From: Streptomyces sp. SAT1
GTDB lineage: Bacteria > Actinomycetota > Actinomycetes > Streptomycetales > Streptomycetaceae
Length of the DNA stretch: 64,000 nucleotides
Reading direction: 5' to 3'
Assembly: GCF_001654495.1 (NCBI RefSeq)
Contig: NZ_CP015849.1
Span: 3,013,501-3,077,500, forward strand
Each line of letters opens with the position of its first letter. The stretch's first letter is position 1. Positions 52,948 to 61,233 of this stretch are shown here, one piece after another. Both the position numbers and the translations under genes were made by a program. Below the pieces are notes generated by a model. It saw only the letters and a list, made by a program, of their open reading frames with translations. It had not been told where the DNA came from and ran no database searches.

Positions 52948-53865
52948 ATGGCTCTCTCCGGGCTGGACATCCACCGGCGGAACAGGGGGGAGCAGACCCT
53001 CGTCACGCTCGCCGGGAACATCGGACCGGCCACGACACCCCTGCTGCGGGCCGCGCTGGAGCAGTGCCTGCTGGACGGCGTCACCGTGATCGACATCGAC
53101 CTGACCACGGTCGGCTCCTGCGACGCCGGGGGTCTGGACGTCCTCCTTTCGGCTTCGCGGCGGGCCGGCCGGGTGCACGCCTGTCTGCGGCTGCACCATC
53201 CGTGCGCGCAGATCACCCGCCTCCTGGCCGCCGACGCGTCCTCTCCACTCCTCGCGGCTCCTGCTCACCGGCCGGATCAGCCGGTCGTCAAGGACGGGAT
53301 CCGTCTTCGCCGGCTGACCCGCCGGCAGGCCGAGGGGATGCGTGCGGACATCGTGGACCTGGCCGCGGCGTCCGTCGCCGGCACCTCCGGCGAGACGTAC
53401 CGAGCCCGTGGGCACTTCCTGCGGCGCCTGGCGGTCAGTGCCCGCCACCCCGGCTTCGCGGTGCTGGCCGCGGAGACGACCGCGCTGGTCGGCTGCGCCT
53501 TCGGCTTTCCGCTGGGTCCGGGCGGCTTCGGCGGCCGGGGGTTCGAGAGAACACTCCAGGAGAGCGTGCAACGGCTCACCGCCCATCCCCGGTGCGTCCT
53601 CCTCACCCAGGTCGTGGCCCGTCCGCACCCCCAGAACCGCGAGATCGCCCGACGTCTGCAACGGCGTCTCCTCGCCGACCTGCGCTCTCCTGTCGGAGTC
53701 GCCCTGCTGCACCCTGCCGACGAGGCGGGACAAGCCGCCTTCGCGTCCTGGGGCTGGCAGAACATGGGCGAGATCATCGGGCTGCCGGGCGCCGTGGCTC
53801 CCTGTGTGCTGGTCCTGCCCGGCGAAGGGCCGGTCCCGGCACACCGGCGGCCTGGACGCCGGTGA
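52948..53865 (+). CDS. STAS domain - GNAT-like acetyltransferase fusion
   Basis: 305 residues from ATG 52948 (GAGGGGAGG before it). Residues 8-100 are a STAS domain like SpoIIAA (RNRGEQTLVTLAGNIGPATTPLLRAALEQCL ... IDLTTVGSCDAGGLDVLLSASRRAG), but the DSSG motif reads DAGG, so the phosphorylated Ser is missing. Residues 115-295 look like a GNAT acetyltransferase (IRLRRLTRRQAEGMRADIVDL ... LAAETTALVGCAFGFPL ... PHPQNREIARRLQRRLL). An unphosphorylatable anti-anti-sigma domain joined to an acyltransferase is unusual. Close to a SpoIIE-type phosphatase gene. Confidence 0.75.
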   Translation: MALSGLDIHRRNRGEQTLVTLAGNIGPATTPLLRAALEQCLLDGVTVIDIDLTTVGSCDAGGLDVLLSASRRAGRVHACLRLHHPCAQITRLLAADASSPLLAAPAHRPDQPVVKDGIRLRRLTRRQAEGMRADIVDLAAASVAGTSGETYRARGHFLRRLAVSARHPGFAVLAAETTALVGCAFGFPLGPGGFGGRGFERTLQESVQRLTAHPRCVLLTQVVARPHPQNREIARRLQRRLLADLRSPVGVALLHPADEAGQAAFASWGWQNMGEIIGLPGAVAPCVLVLPGEGPVPAHRRPGRR

Positions 53866-54059
53866 CCCGGCGGAGGGCGACGGACCCGGGTCCGGGCCGG
53901 GCCGGGCGGTGGGTGAGGGCGACAGCCGCGCGCTTCTCGGCGCGGCCGGGAGTAGCCTGGCGGGTACCGAGAGCTTTGCGGACGCACCAGCACGACGGCG
54001 TCGTTCCCGGCGAGTGACAGACGCGGGCAGCCGCAGGCCGCCCGGGACGGGATCGCACG

Positions 54060-54584
54060 ATGGACGCCCTCACCAAGCCCCCCGCCGGAGGCGAGGGAAG
54101 CACGGCACCGGATGACACGCACACGTACCGGATGCCGCTGCCCCGGCTGCGGCTCACACCGGATGCCAGCCACGGCCCGCTGGACGGTGCGTGGTGGCCG
54201 CGCTGCGACGCGCTGGAACTGGAACTTCCCGCGCTGGTCGGCTGCTTGGACCCGGGCGTCGGCACCGTCACCCGGGCCACCGTGGGGACCGCCGTCTGGC
54301 CGGACGCCCCGCGGAGGGTGACGGCTTCGGGCCATGTGATCGAGGTGGACCTGACGGACGACGCCGCCGGTACCCACGCCATCACCGTGGACTGCGGCAC
54401 CGTCGGGCGCTGGGAACTGCTCGTGGTGCCCCCGGACGAGCCGTCCGCGGCGGCCTCCCTGCTGCTGACCGCCGCCGCCGACCCCGGCAACCCCTGGCCG
54501 GCCGCGCGCCTGCTGGAACTCGCCGAGAGCGGCGCCGACGGACAGTCCGCGTGGGAGTCGGAGGGAGGAGCCGGACCCAGGTGA
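54060..54584 (+). CDS. DUF5994 family protein, paralogue
   Basis: 174 residues. LPRLRLTPDASHGPLDGAWWPRCDALELELPALVGCLDPGVGTVTRATV and GRWELLVVPPDEPSAAASLLL match the DUF5994 core; it is closely similar to the protein at 51750 and has longer ends. The next gene is a SpoIIE-type phosphatase 141 bp on. Function unknown. Confidence 0.75.
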   Translation: MDALTKPPAGGEGSTAPDDTHTYRMPLPRLRLTPDASHGPLDGAWWPRCDALELELPALVGCLDPGVGTVTRATVGTAVWPDAPRRVTASGHVIEVDLTDDAAGTHAITVDCGTVGRWELLVVPPDEPSAAASLLLTAAADPGNPWPAARLLELAESGADGQSAWESEGGAGPR

Positions 54585-54725
54585 GCCGCCCGGTCCGGCC
54601 GGGCCCGGCGTGGCCGGCCGGCCCTGGCTCGCATGATCCCCTGATGATGGAGCGATGACAGCGACAGCCGTTCTTCGTCGTCCCGGGCCGTCTCCCGCCC
54701 GGAACGGTTCCCGGCGGGTGAGGGG

Positions 54726-55919
54726 ATGACGGCAGGACGACGGGCGGACCGCTCCGAGAGCTTCGGGGAAGCCCTTCTCGGAGTGATCCTCGACGGCGCG
54801 CACGAGTTGCCGCCGCATCTCATCGGTCCTCTGGTCGCCGACGTGGTGGAGCGGCTCGGCGGCCGCCGTCCGCAGGTGCTGTTGCAGGACTACGGCCAAC
54901 TGCTGCTGGTGCCGCTGCCCGGCGACGGTCTCACCGGCGGGGAGCCGCAGCTGATCGACGGCTCCGAGGCGGGCCGCTGTTTCCTCGACGCGCGCCCGGT
55001 CGAGGTGGCCGGGAGCGACGGCGTACGGATCCATCTGCCGTTGCTGGACGGCGGCGACCAGGTCGGGGTCATGACGGTGACGCTGGACGGCGTCGACGAC
55101 CAGGACCGCCGCATCCTGCGCAGGACGGCCGGCCTGGTCGCCGACCTGCTGGTGACCAAGCACGGCTACTCGGACCTCTTCTTCGGGGTACGACGCGGTG
55201 AACCGATGAGCGTCGCCGCGGAGATCCAGTGGGCCCTGCTGCCGCCCCTGGCGATGATCATGCCGCGGGTCGCCGTGGCGGGCATCCTCGAACCCGCCTA
55301 TGACGTGGCGGGTGACAGCTTCGACTACGCCCTCAACGGGGACGTCCTGCACGTGGCCATGATCGACGCGATGGGGCACGGCCTGGACGCGGCCACGATG
55401 GCCACTGTGGCGATCGGCGCCTACCGCCACGCCCGCCGCGCCGGCACCGGGCTGCCGGAGATCTACGCCTTCATGGACCGGGCGCTGGCCGAGCAGTTCG
55501 GCTCGGAGCACTTCGTGACCGCGCAGATGCTGCAACTGGACACCGCGACAGGTCATCTCCAGTGGGTCAACGCCGGGCATCCGTCACAGATGCTCGTCCG
55601 CGACCACCGCGTCGCACTCCGGCTGACCGGTCCCACGACCCTCCCCGCCGGTCTCGGCGGCCCGGAGCCGCAGGTGAGCGAGATGACGCTGGAACGGGGC
55701 GACCGCCTGCTGTGCTTCACCGACGGCCTGGTCGAGGAGCACTCGACGGGTGCGGAGCAGTTCGGGGAGGAGCGGCTGATCGGCTGGGTGAACCAGTTGG
55801 AAAGAAGCGGCCGCGGGGTCCGGGCGGTGGCACGTACCCTGTCCCACACGCTCAAGCGGGCACGCGGCGGACACACCACGGACGACGCGACGCTGCTCTT
55901 CGTGGAGTGGCGCGGCTGA
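54726..55919 (+). CDS. SpoIIE-type PP2C protein phosphatase
   Basis: 397 residues from ATG 54726 after GGGTGAGGGG. The N terminus (about 15-150) is a sensor-like alpha/beta domain without a clear name. The C-terminal PP2C/SpoIIE domain has its metal-binding motifs: AGDSFDYAL, MIDAMGHGLDAATMA, NAGHPSQML, FTDGLVEEHS and TTDDATLLFVEW. Such enzymes dephosphorylate STAS-domain anti-anti-sigma proteins in partner-switching cascades. The STAS protein next door lacks the phosphorylatable Ser, so the target is probably elsewhere. Confidence 0.87.
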   Translation: MTAGRRADRSESFGEALLGVILDGAHELPPHLIGPLVADVVERLGGRRPQVLLQDYGQLLLVPLPGDGLTGGEPQLIDGSEAGRCFLDARPVEVAGSDGVRIHLPLLDGGDQVGVMTVTLDGVDDQDRRILRRTAGLVADLLVTKHGYSDLFFGVRRGEPMSVAAEIQWALLPPLAMIMPRVAVAGILEPAYDVAGDSFDYALNGDVLHVAMIDAMGHGLDAATMATVAIGAYRHARRAGTGLPEIYAFMDRALAEQFGSEHFVTAQMLQLDTATGHLQWVNAGHPSQMLVRDHRVALRLTGPTTLPAGLGGPEPQVSEMTLERGDRLLCFTDGLVEEHSTGAEQFGEERLIGWVNQLERSGRGVRAVARTLSHTLKRARGGHTTDDATLLFVEWRG

Positions 55920-56039
55920 CCTCACCGGCGCCGGCCGAAGCCCGCCGGCCGGCCCGGCGACGTCCTCTGACGTCGCCGCCCCGGTGATCAGGGCGGTGCC
56001 GTCACCCGCCGGGAAGGCATCGCCCCGACGGCCGGGGCC

Positions 56040-57704
56040 TCAGGCCCCGTGCGCCTCCCGGCGTCCGTGTTCCGAGGCGCTCGGGACACGGCTCCGGGGC
56101 AGCGGCGGGGCCTGGCCATGCGTCACCTCCGTGAGGAAGGCGTCGATACGGTGGGCGACGGACGCGCTGGTCGCGTCGAGCCAGGCGTCGAGGACATGGT
56201 CCCGCACAGGGGACCTGTGTTCCCGGGACCTGTCGATGTGCAGCAGGATGAGCCGCAGAACGTCGAGGTCGTCGAAGTACGAGGTATGGACCAGCGGCTT
56301 TCCCTCGATGCCGTCCACTCCCGTCTTCGCCGCGCTGTACACGCCCCGGCCGTCCAGTGCCGTACGGGCCAGGGCGTGGCGCAGGACGGGGCCGATGGCT
56401 CCGGCGTAGAGCGCGGAACGTTCTTCGAGTCGTTGTGCGGTCTTCTCCGGGAGGCCGGGCGGCAGGCCGTCCAGCGGCAGGGGCCACGCGGAGGCGTAGG
56501 CCAGCACGGTGCCGGGGATGTCGCAGCCCTGCGCACTTCTGATCAGCAGCCGGGAGACGGCGGCGGACACGCGAGGCGCGATCCACCGGTTGAACATCAG
56601 GTAGCCGGGTGTGAGGATCCGCTGCGGGGAGAAGGCCGACGCTTCCGGGATCAGATGCACGGCGCTGACCGGGAGTCCGATCCGCAGCGGCACATGCAGG
56701 GCGGAGAGACCGGACACCCCGCCTGCCGTCGCCGCGCGCGGCGTCCCGCGCAGATGCCGGGGGGCCGAGAGCCAGGTGTAGTCGTGCACGGCCGGTTCCG
56801 CGAGGCACCGCAGGCCGGTGATGGCCTCGTCCGTGGGCGCCCACAGCCCCAGCCACCGGCCGCCGAACCGCTCGATCGCCAGCCGGGCTCCGTACTGGCG
56901 GCTGAGCAGCGCGGAGCGCAGACTCCACTGGGCGTTGAACCGGCCGACGGAGAAGTACACGATCAGCGCGGTGAGCGTGCCGGCGGTCCGGTACACCAGG
57001 TGATCGCCCGAGAGGACCGCCGACGGGACGAGATAGAGAATTCCGAGGACGGTGATGAACGCGGCGATGAAGGAGACGAATCTCAGCAGGTAGAGAACGC
57101 TGAAAAGCGGAAATCCCGCTTCCTTCCGCTTGCTCAGGGACAGCGTGGGGCTGGGCCATCCGTCGGTCAGCATCCCGGTCCGGGGCAGGTAGTGCAGGAA
57201 GGGGGTACCCACGGTTGTCCAGCTCTTCAGGCGGCGCAGCGGGAAGGCCCCGCCGACGGCGCACCACCAGTCGAAGCTGCGGTGATAGCTCTTCGACCCG
57301 GAACGGCGGCGCCGCCGGAATCCCAATTTCCGCAGCTCCCACTGCAATTCGAGGGAAACTGATCTGTCGTCCATGGAGATCGCGCTGGAGATCAGCGCCT
57401 CCCAGATGATCGACCCGCCGTGGCTGTGTCCGACGAGGTGGTATCCACGCCCCTGACGTTCGAGGCTCATCATGAGGGCCAGCAGACGGGTACTCGCTTT
57501 GAGCCTCTCCACCTGGCTGTTCGTCCCGCTCCAGTGGAACAGCCTGACGTCGCCCTCGGGGAGGCTGACCCCGTCGGGCAGATGGGCCCGCAGCCATGTC
57601 CAGGTCGCGCTGCCGCGCTGCCACCACCGATGGCCCTCGTCGCTTCCGTTCTTGTCCCCGGCGAAGGTCCCGTGAACAAGGATGACGAGATCGTCCGTAG
57701 CCAT
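56040..57704 (-). CDS. Lipase-like alpha/beta hydrolase with membrane segments
   Basis: 554 residues from ATG 57704. An N-terminal alpha/beta hydrolase starts at once (DDLVILVHGTFAGDKNGSD, oxyanion HG) and carries the nucleophile elbow GHSHGGSI near residue 94. Two membrane helices follow at about 215-270 (LLRFVSFIAAFITVLGILYLV and GTLTALIVYFSVG), then ~280 residues of mostly helical sequence including FDDLDVLRLILLHIDRSREH. No signal peptide. The family resembles poorly described bacterial lipases/acylhydrolases with an inserted membrane hairpin. Substrate unknown. Confidence 0.65.
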   Translation of the reverse strand: MATDDLVILVHGTFAGDKNGSDEGHRWWQRGSATWTWLRAHLPDGVSLPEGDVRLFHWSGTNSQVERLKASTRLLALMMSLERQGRGYHLVGHSHGGSIIWEALISSAISMDDRSVSLELQWELRKLGFRRRRRSGSKSYHRSFDWWCAVGGAFPLRRLKSWTTVGTPFLHYLPRTGMLTDGWPSPTLSLSKRKEAGFPLFSVLYLLRFVSFIAAFITVLGILYLVPSAVLSGDHLVYRTAGTLTALIVYFSVGRFNAQWSLRSALLSRQYGARLAIERFGGRWLGLWAPTDEAITGLRCLAEPAVHDYTWLSAPRHLRGTPRAATAGGVSGLSALHVPLRIGLPVSAVHLIPEASAFSPQRILTPGYLMFNRWIAPRVSAAVSRLLIRSAQGCDIPGTVLAYASAWPLPLDGLPPGLPEKTAQRLEERSALYAGAIGPVLRHALARTALDGRGVYSAAKTGVDGIEGKPLVHTSYFDDLDVLRLILLHIDRSREHRSPVRDHVLDAWLDATSASVAHRIDAFLTEVTHGQAPPLPRSRVPSASEHGRREAHGA

Positions 57705-58101
57705 GACGGCACGATAGGGGCCCGCACATGTCCTGCCGGATCCGCGGCGCCCTGCCGCCTCCGCTCACGGCTCACGATGCCTCGTCAGACCACTCGTAAT
57801 CCATTTGAGTGAATACGCGATCCGAGACTGACGGGGAGTCGGCCGGGCGCCGGTAGTCGATGAGGGTGTTCAGGCACGACTCGTCCGACAGGCTCCCCGC
57901 GGGCGACGCAAGGACACGCGCCGGGGCGTGAGCGTCGGCGTCGTACGCCGACCGTGCAGGGGGAGGGCGCGACCGGCCGGCATGTGTCGACCGCACCGCG
58001 ACCACCGGTCCGGGCACGTCGGCCGCGCCGGTACCCCGGAGGCACCGACGCCGTGCGGCTTCCGGTACGGCAGTAGCCTCGCGGAGCCCCCGGAGGGTTG
58101 A
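57705..58101. other. Intergenic region hydrolase - small membrane protein
   Basis: 397 bp. The left half is lower in G+C. A minus-strand frame ending at 57772 gives ...SDESCLNTLIDYRRPAD... without start, motif or ribosome binding site; it may be a gene remnant. No supported feature. Confidence 0.35.
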
Positions 58102-58395
58102 ATGATCAACATGGCCTCGCATCCTTACGACCCCGTCCAGCAACTCCAGACCAGCGCGCTCACCTTGCTCTTCGGTCTGTTGCTCATCAGTGCCGGGCGG
58201 ATGCTCCGGAAGAACGGCCGGCTGCCGTGGCCCCTGGATCTCGGGCAGAAGGTCTCGGGCTCGCTGACGCCCAGGGAAGGCAGGAGCGCGGGGGTCGTCA
58301 GGCTCGGTACCGGACTGGTCGTCGCGGGAGGATTCTTCCTTTTCGGCACGGTGTGCCTGGTGAGTGGCGCGATGGGGTTCACCGGGCCCCGGTGA
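58102..58395 (+). CDS. Small membrane protein
   Basis: 97 residues. Two membrane helices (ALTLLFGLLLISAGRML, about 19-35, and GTGLVVAGGFFLFGTVCLVSGAM, about 69-91) flank a basic loop. Start ATG 58102 or 58111. Convergent with the sigma-factor gene. No family recognised. Confidence 0.5.
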   Translation: MINMASHPYDPVQQLQTSALTLLFGLLLISAGRMLRKNGRLPWPLDLGQKVSGSLTPREGRSAGVVRLGTGLVVAGGFFLFGTVCLVSGAMGFTGPR

Positions 58396-58438
58396 CGCGG
58401 CGGGACGTCCGGGGTGTCCGGAGCGGCCGGCTCCCGTC

Positions 58439-59383
58439 TCAGCGGCCCACCCCCGCCTCCCGCTCCACCCGCCGGAGTTTCTCCGGGTTGCGGATGTTGT
58501 AGACGGCGGTGATGCGGCCGTCGGTGAGGTGGAGGGAGAGGACCGCTTCGATCTCGTCGTCGCGGCGGACGAGCAGGGCCGGGGCCGCGTTGATGTGCAG
58601 GGGCTCGGCCGACCGGCCGGCGAGGTGGGTGGACCAGCCGGTGGTCAGGAGGCGGAGCAGGTTGTCGATGCCCACCACGGGGTACGGCAGGGCCTGCCGG
58701 ATTCCGCCGCCGTCGCTCAGGAGGACGACGTCCGGGGCCAGGACGTCGACCAGGCCCTGCAAGTCGCCCGTCGTGATGGCGCGTTGGAAGGCGCGCAGGG
58801 CTCGCTGCGCCTCGTCCGGGGACGGGGTGGCGCGGGGGCGGCGGGCGGTGACGTGGGAGCGGGCGCGGTGGGCGATCTGGCGGACCGCGGCGGGGGTCTT
58901 GCCGACGGCTTCCGCGATCTCGTCGTAGTCGAGGGCGAACACCTCGCGCAGCACGAAGACCGCACGTTCGGCCGGGCCCAGCGTCTCCAGGACCAGCAGC
59001 ATCGCCATCGAGACGCTGTCGGCCAGCTCGATGTCGTCGGCCACGTCGGGTGCGGTCAGCAGCGGCTCGGGGAGCCAGGGGCCGACGTAGGACTCCTTGC
59101 GCCGCTGGAGGGTGCGCAGCCGTTTCAGGGCCTGGCGGGTGACGATGCGCACCAGGTAGGAGCGGTGCTCGCGGACGGCGCCGAGGTCCACCGCCGACCA
59201 GCGCAGCCAGGTCTCCTGGAGGACGTCCTCGGCGTCGGCCGCCGAGCCGAGCATCTCGTAGGCGACCGTGAAGAGCAGGTTGCGGTGGGTGACGTAGGCG
59301 TCGGTGGCGGGGTCCGGGGCGGCGGCCGGCCGCTCCGGGTGGCGCCTCGGGTCCGGTCTCGGCTGTCGTGCCGGGCTCGTCAT
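58439..59383 (-). CDS. sigJ: ECF41 sigma factor (SigJ type)
   Basis: 314 residues. Region 2 (THRNLLFTVAYEMLGSAADAEDVLQETWLRW) and region 4 (LGPAERAVFVLREVFALDYDEIAEAVGKTPAAVRQIAHRARSHV) are followed by a SnoaL-like C-terminal domain. The ECF41 fingerprints DGGG (LLSDGGGIRQA) and NPDKL-like NPEKL are present. In ECF41 the C-terminal domain replaces an anti-sigma factor. The gene is divergent from a carboxymuconolactone-decarboxylase-family gene, the usual target of ECF41. ATG 59383. Confidence 0.87.
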   Translation of the reverse strand: MTSPARQPRPDPRRHPERPAAAPDPATDAYVTHRNLLFTVAYEMLGSAADAEDVLQETWLRWSAVDLGAVREHRSYLVRIVTRQALKRLRTLQRRKESYVGPWLPEPLLTAPDVADDIELADSVSMAMLLVLETLGPAERAVFVLREVFALDYDEIAEAVGKTPAAVRQIAHRARSHVTARRPRATPSPDEAQRALRAFQRAITTGDLQGLVDVLAPDVVLLSDGGGIRQALPYPVVGIDNLLRLLTTGWSTHLAGRSAEPLHINAAPALLVRRDDEIEAVLSLHLTDGRITAVYNIRNPEKLRRVEREAGVGR

Positions 59384-59610
59384 GGCTCGTTCCCCCTCCG
59401 GCCGGTGTTCCGGCGGCTGGTCGCGGGTGTGCTCCTGCCCGCATACGATCCCGGGCCGGCGCTCCGCGTGACGCGGACTGACGGTGATGCACGTCACAGC
59501 CGCCCCGCTGTCACAGCAGGGGTGCGGGCGGGATCTCTTGCCCGTCAGGACGCCGCGCCGATCCCCCGGGGCGGCGCCCCAGCCTCACCCCACGAAGGGA
59601 CGGACCACCC
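59384..59610. promoter_or_regulatory. Divergent region sigma factor / CMD gene
   Basis: 227 bp. TCACAGC occurs twice (59494-59500, 59511-59517), giving a TGTCACA at 59509-59515 like the ECF41 -35, but no CGTC follows at 16 bases (the nearest is 27 away). The promoter of the CMD gene is therefore not assigned. Confidence 0.4.
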
Positions 59611-60132
59611 ATGTCCACATCTCCTACGGCCTCTTCGCCGTCCACGGCCTCACGTGAGCGCCGGTCGCGCATGCCCGACCCGCTGCCGCTCGTACCGGAG
59701 CTGGCCGGGATCGCCGCCGAGCTGAACAAGACGCTGCGGGACGGGCCGGTTCCACAGACCACCGTCCATCTGCTGCACCTGCGCGCCGGACAGCTCGTCG
59801 GCAGTACGTACTTCACCGTCGGGCAGACCGGCGCCCTCCGTGCGGCCGGGGAGTCCGAGGAGCGCATCACCTCCGTGGCGACCTGGCGGGACGCCACCTG
59901 CTTCACCGACGCCGAGCGGATCGCGCTGGAGCTGGTGGAGGCCGTGCACACGCCGAACCCGTCCGGGGAGCGCGTCCCCGACGAGCTGTACGCCAGGGCG
60001 GCGGCCCTCTACGACCACCGGGCGCTGTGGATGCTCGTCATGGCCATCGCCCAGATCGGCTTCTTCACCCCGGCCGCGCTCATCGCCAAGCCGATCCCCG
60101 GCATGCCGCCCGGCCGGAACTACAGCGAGTAG
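59611..60132 (+). CDS. Carboxymuconolactone decarboxylase family protein without CxxC
   Basis: 173 residues. The helical core (PELAGIAAELNKTLRDGPVPQTTVHLLHLRAGQLVGSTYFTVG ... RITSVATWRDATCFTDAERIALELVEAVH ... LMVMAIAQIGFF) is that of AhpD/CMD proteins, partners of ECF41 sigma factors. Where AhpD-like enzymes have ASQxNxCxYC, this protein has AGQLVGSTYF: both redox Cys are absent, so it is not a thiol peroxidase of the usual type. A Ser-rich N-terminal extension precedes the core. Confidence 0.82.
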   Translation: MSTSPTASSPSTASRERRSRMPDPLPLVPELAGIAAELNKTLRDGPVPQTTVHLLHLRAGQLVGSTYFTVGQTGALRAAGESEERITSVATWRDATCFTDAERIALELVEAVHTPNPSGERVPDELYARAAALYDHRALWMLVMAIAQIGFFTPAALIAKPIPGMPPGRNYSE

Positions 60133-60171
60133 CGCGAGCGCCGGGGCGCGGGCCCGTCCCGCACCCCGGCG

Positions 60172-60504
60172 TCACGTCCACAGCAGGTCCACCACGGCGC
60201 GGAGCCTCGCACGCCAGGTGAGGCTCCGTAGCGCCGCCATACGGGAAGGGAGCGGGTCCGGGTTCGGGTGCAGCCATGCGTACCGGCGGCTCGTGCCCGC
60301 GATGTCCCCGCTGCACGCGGCGGCCGCCAGGCCGGTCAGCGGCACGCCGAGTGCCGTCAGGAGCGCCGGCAGTATGCCGCCCTCCGCACCGACCACGACC
60401 TCACCGAGGAACAGCGCCCCGGCGACGACGCCCGCCAGGAGCCCGCGGGGCCACGTGCGGGAGGTCAGCCGGGCGGGCGTGAACGCCGGCACCGTGCCGA
60501 GCAC
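60172..60504 (-). CDS. Small membrane protein
   Basis: 110 residues from GTG 60504, after an AGGGGG box. Two hydrophobic segments (GLLAGVVAGALFLGEVVVG and ILPALLTALGVPLTGLAAAA) and a basic C terminus (SLTWRARLRAVVDLLW). No family known; start uncertain. Convergent with the CMD gene. Confidence 0.45.
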   Translation of the reverse strand: MLGTVPAFTPARLTSRTWPRGLLAGVVAGALFLGEVVVGAEGGILPALLTALGVPLTGLAAAACSGDIAGTSRRYAWLHPNPDPLPSRMAALRSLTWRARLRAVVDLLWT

Positions 60505-60566
60505 CAGCCCCCTGCGGGCGGGCGCCCGGCCCCGGCATCCTCTTTCGCCGCGCCACGCGCCGCGCC

Positions 60567-61106
60567 TCACAGGGCGCGCGGTGTGCGGTGGGCGGTCAGG
60601 GCCCAGATCACCCAGGCGTCCAGGCCGATGGAGATCAGGGCCCACAGGGGCTGGTAGGGCAGCCAGAGGAAGTTGGCGATGAGGCTGAGGCAGGCCATGA
60701 AGACGCCGAGGACGCGGGCCCAGAGGGCGTCGGTGAGGAGGCCGAGGCCGGTGATCACGGCGATCAGGCCGACGACGACCAGGACCCAGCCCCAGGCCGT
60801 CAGGTTGAAGCGGTAGACGTAGTCGCCGATGCGCGTGTAGATGGTGTCGGACGCGATGGACGAGATGCCTTTGAGGATGTCCAGCAGGCCGCCCACCAGC
60901 AGCACCACCCCGGCGAAGACCGTCCCGCCGGCCACCCACGCGCTCGGCCGGCCCTCCCCGGCGCCTCCGCCGGTGCTGCCACCGGCGCCTCCCCCTGCGG
61001 TGCCCGCCGTCCCTGCCGGGCCCGCGGGGGAGCCGGGGGCGGCGGTGCGGTCTTGGGGGCGGTGGTGTCCCGGCTCACGGCCAGGAGTCGCCGGCTGCTC
61101 CGTCAT
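60567..61106 (-). CDS. DUF7144-like membrane protein
   Basis: 179 residues from ATG 61106. A Gly/Ala/Pro-rich cytoplasmic start is followed by four membrane helices; IYTRIGDYVYRFNLTAWGW and WARVLGVFMACLSLIANFLWLPYQPLWALISIGLDAWVIWAL are the family blocks, common as small Streptomyces integral membrane proteins. Function unknown. 127 bp before it in the same direction lies the TerD fusion gene. Confidence 0.75.
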   Translation of the reverse strand: MTEQPATPGREPGHHRPQDRTAAPGSPAGPAGTAGTAGGGAGGSTGGGAGEGRPSAWVAGGTVFAGVVLLVGGLLDILKGISSIASDTIYTRIGDYVYRFNLTAWGWVLVVVGLIAVITGLGLLTDALWARVLGVFMACLSLIANFLWLPYQPLWALISIGLDAWVIWALTAHRTPRAL

Positions 61107-61233
61107 GGTGTCGCCCTCCTGCGGTCGGATGCGTCCACCGTGGGCGGCGGCGGGACGCTCCACCAGCGGGGGACCGCCAGGCGGGTGAACGGCAGGAGCC
61201 GCGCCCGTGCGGTGCGCGGCCGGACCCGGCCGC

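Noticed and set aside
57772..58143. Minus-strand 123-codon frame between the hydrolase and the small membrane protein
   Set aside because: No ribosome binding site, overlaps the small membrane protein start, and no motif; at most a gene remnant.
59509..59546. ECF41 promoter TGTCACA ... CGTC before the CMD gene
   Set aside because: Spacing between the two elements is 27 bases instead of about 16, so it does not fit the known promoter.
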